Program-made: the position numbers and the translations under genes
Notes under the pieces: generated by a model
The model's database searches: none
What the model was told of the DNA's origin: nothing
The model's input: the letters and a program-made list of their open reading frames with translations, nothing else
Assembly: GCA_031254095.1 (NCBI GenBank)
Contig: JAIRVC010000339.1
Location: forward strand, 1-5,558
Direction of reading: 5' to 3'
Length of the DNA stretch: 5,558 bases
Source: Acidobacteriota bacterium
GTDB taxonomy: Bacteria; Acidobacteriota; UBA6911
Shown here: piece after piece, positions 5,175 to 5,558 of the stretch
Position numbering within the stretch: the stretch's first letter is position 1
How the letters are laid out: every line of letters starts with the position of its first letter

Positions 5175-5344
5175 AGAAAAATCCGCCGGGAACCATCTTT
5201 GATATATGCAGGCCGGTCCAAGCCTGTCCTGACGATCAGAACGGGCTGCTCATTCGGTTATTGGCGGGTAAATCCGTACTAATAAAAGATGCCGGTTCCC
5301 ATGAAAAACGAATTTCGGAAAATGAAAAGAAAGTGAAAGAGAAA

Positions 5345-5558
5345 ATGAAAAATAACTGTATGCCGCGTCAGGCAAGGATTGCGCTAATCATAATGTTGTC
5401 GTTGACAATGGCATGTTTGCTGGCGGCTTGCGGCGGTTCACAAACGGCGGACACGGCGGCCGGCGCTAAAGGAGCGCTGCGCCTTGCTACCACCACATCC
5501 ACAAAGGACAGCGGCCTGCTTGCGGAGATTTTGCCTGATTTTGAAACAAAAACCGGGC
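5345..5558 (+). CDS. tupA: TupA-like tungstate ABC transporter substrate-binding lipoprotein (3' partial)
   Basis: This is the beginning of an extracytoplasmic binding protein that captures tungstate (possibly molybdate) for an ABC importer; 71 codons are visible before the window ends. The N-terminus has Arg/Lys residues, a hydrophobic stretch (residues about 12-27) and the lipobox LAAC with Cys29 as the lipidated residue, followed by a GGS/Ala/Gly-rich tether. Mature sequence starts LRLATTTSTKDSGLLAEILPDFETKTG, whose TTTS-x-DSGLL segment is the hallmark of the TupA group at the oxyanion site. The ATG at 5345 is preceded by a purine-rich tract (AAAGAG) with poor spacing; an in-frame GTG at 5333 is an alternative that adds four residues and would not change the signal peptide. 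TupB and TupC, if present, would lie to the right. Specificity for tungstate over molybdate is by family, not proven here. Confidence 0.8.
   Translation, partial: MKNNCMPRQARIALIIMLSLTMACLLAACGGSQTADTAAGAKGALRLATTTSTKDSGLLAEILPDFETKTG

Larger units (their letters stand above)
4938..5344. other. 407-base non-coding region rich in hairpins and short repeats
   Basis: No gene is supported here; a 60-codon plus-strand frame at 4943-5125 has no ribosome site or family look. The region holds a GNRA-type hairpin GCCGCC-GCGA-GGCGGC (4969-4984), a perfect 12-bp tandem repeat (4993-5016), a CGGCCG inverted pair (5039-5044 with 5056-5061), a second GCCGCC/GGCGGC hairpin with loop TCAC (5137-5152), a degenerate heptamer array (5154-5174) and a long-range inverted repeat (5188-5194 with 5294-5300). 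It must carry control sequences for the two divergent genes on its sides. Confidence 0.6.

Noticed and set aside
5301..5336. An 11-codon lysine-rich frame just before the tupA-like gene, as a possible leader peptide.
   Set aside because: No ribosome site precedes it, and the A-rich sequence makes such frames likely by chance.

Overview
The window looks like a chromosomal segment from an anaerobic bacterium, most plausibly an anaerobic Bacillota (Clostridia or Negativicutes such as the Sporomusa group). This is inferred from gene content: a corrinoid protein beside a URO-D-fold methyltransferase-like protein, a small FMN split-barrel protein of a type common in strict anaerobes, and the start of a tungstate-type binding lipoprotein. 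Base composition is roughly balanced, ribosome sites are mostly strong purine-rich Shine-Dalgarno sequences, and several intergenic hairpins use CGGCCG-type stems. No rRNA, tRNA, CRISPR array or transposase gene was seen.

Layout. (1) Positions 2-871 (+): the C-terminal half of a sugar-porter family MFS transporter, cut by the window edge. (2) Positions 884-915: a perfect 12-bp terminator hairpin between convergent genes. (3) Positions 938-2731 (-): a two-gene corrinoid methyltransferase module. The B12-binding protein (2096-2731) comes first and the URO-D superfamily protein (938-1945) second. A GC-rich hairpin and a possible internal promoter lie between them. A near-consensus sigma70 promoter (2963-2991) sits about 230 bases upstream of the first gene, leaving a long 5' leader. 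(4) Positions 3189-3593 (+): a divergently transcribed pyridoxamine 5'-phosphate oxidase-like flavin-binding protein with its own promoter. (5) Positions 3602-3805: a structured non-coding block, made of a 156-bp palindromic repeat with about 24-30 bp terminal inverted arms and, directly next to it, a perfect 20-bp-stem hairpin. (6) Positions 3831-4655 (+): a bacterial poly(ADP-ribose) glycohydrolase-type macrodomain protein starting at TTG. Its last two codons overlap the end of a convergent 95-residue membrane-anchored protein (4650-4937, -). (7) Positions 4938-5344: a 407-base non-coding region full of hairpins and short repeats. (8) Positions 5345-5558 (+): the start of a TupA-like tungstate ABC transporter lipoprotein, cut by the window edge.

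How the parts may work together. The corrinoid protein and the URO-D-like protein probably form the first half of a methyl-transfer system: the substrate's methyl group goes to cob(I)alamin on the small protein, then to a C1 acceptor. The acceptor methyltransferase and the reductive activase that such systems need are not in the window. A tungstate importer fits an anaerobe using tungsten enzymes in C1 metabolism, but that link is inference. I found no convincing new multi-gene system. The best candidates for a second look are the atypical URO-D/corrinoid pair, its long leader, the structured repeat, and the leader in front of the tupA-like gene.
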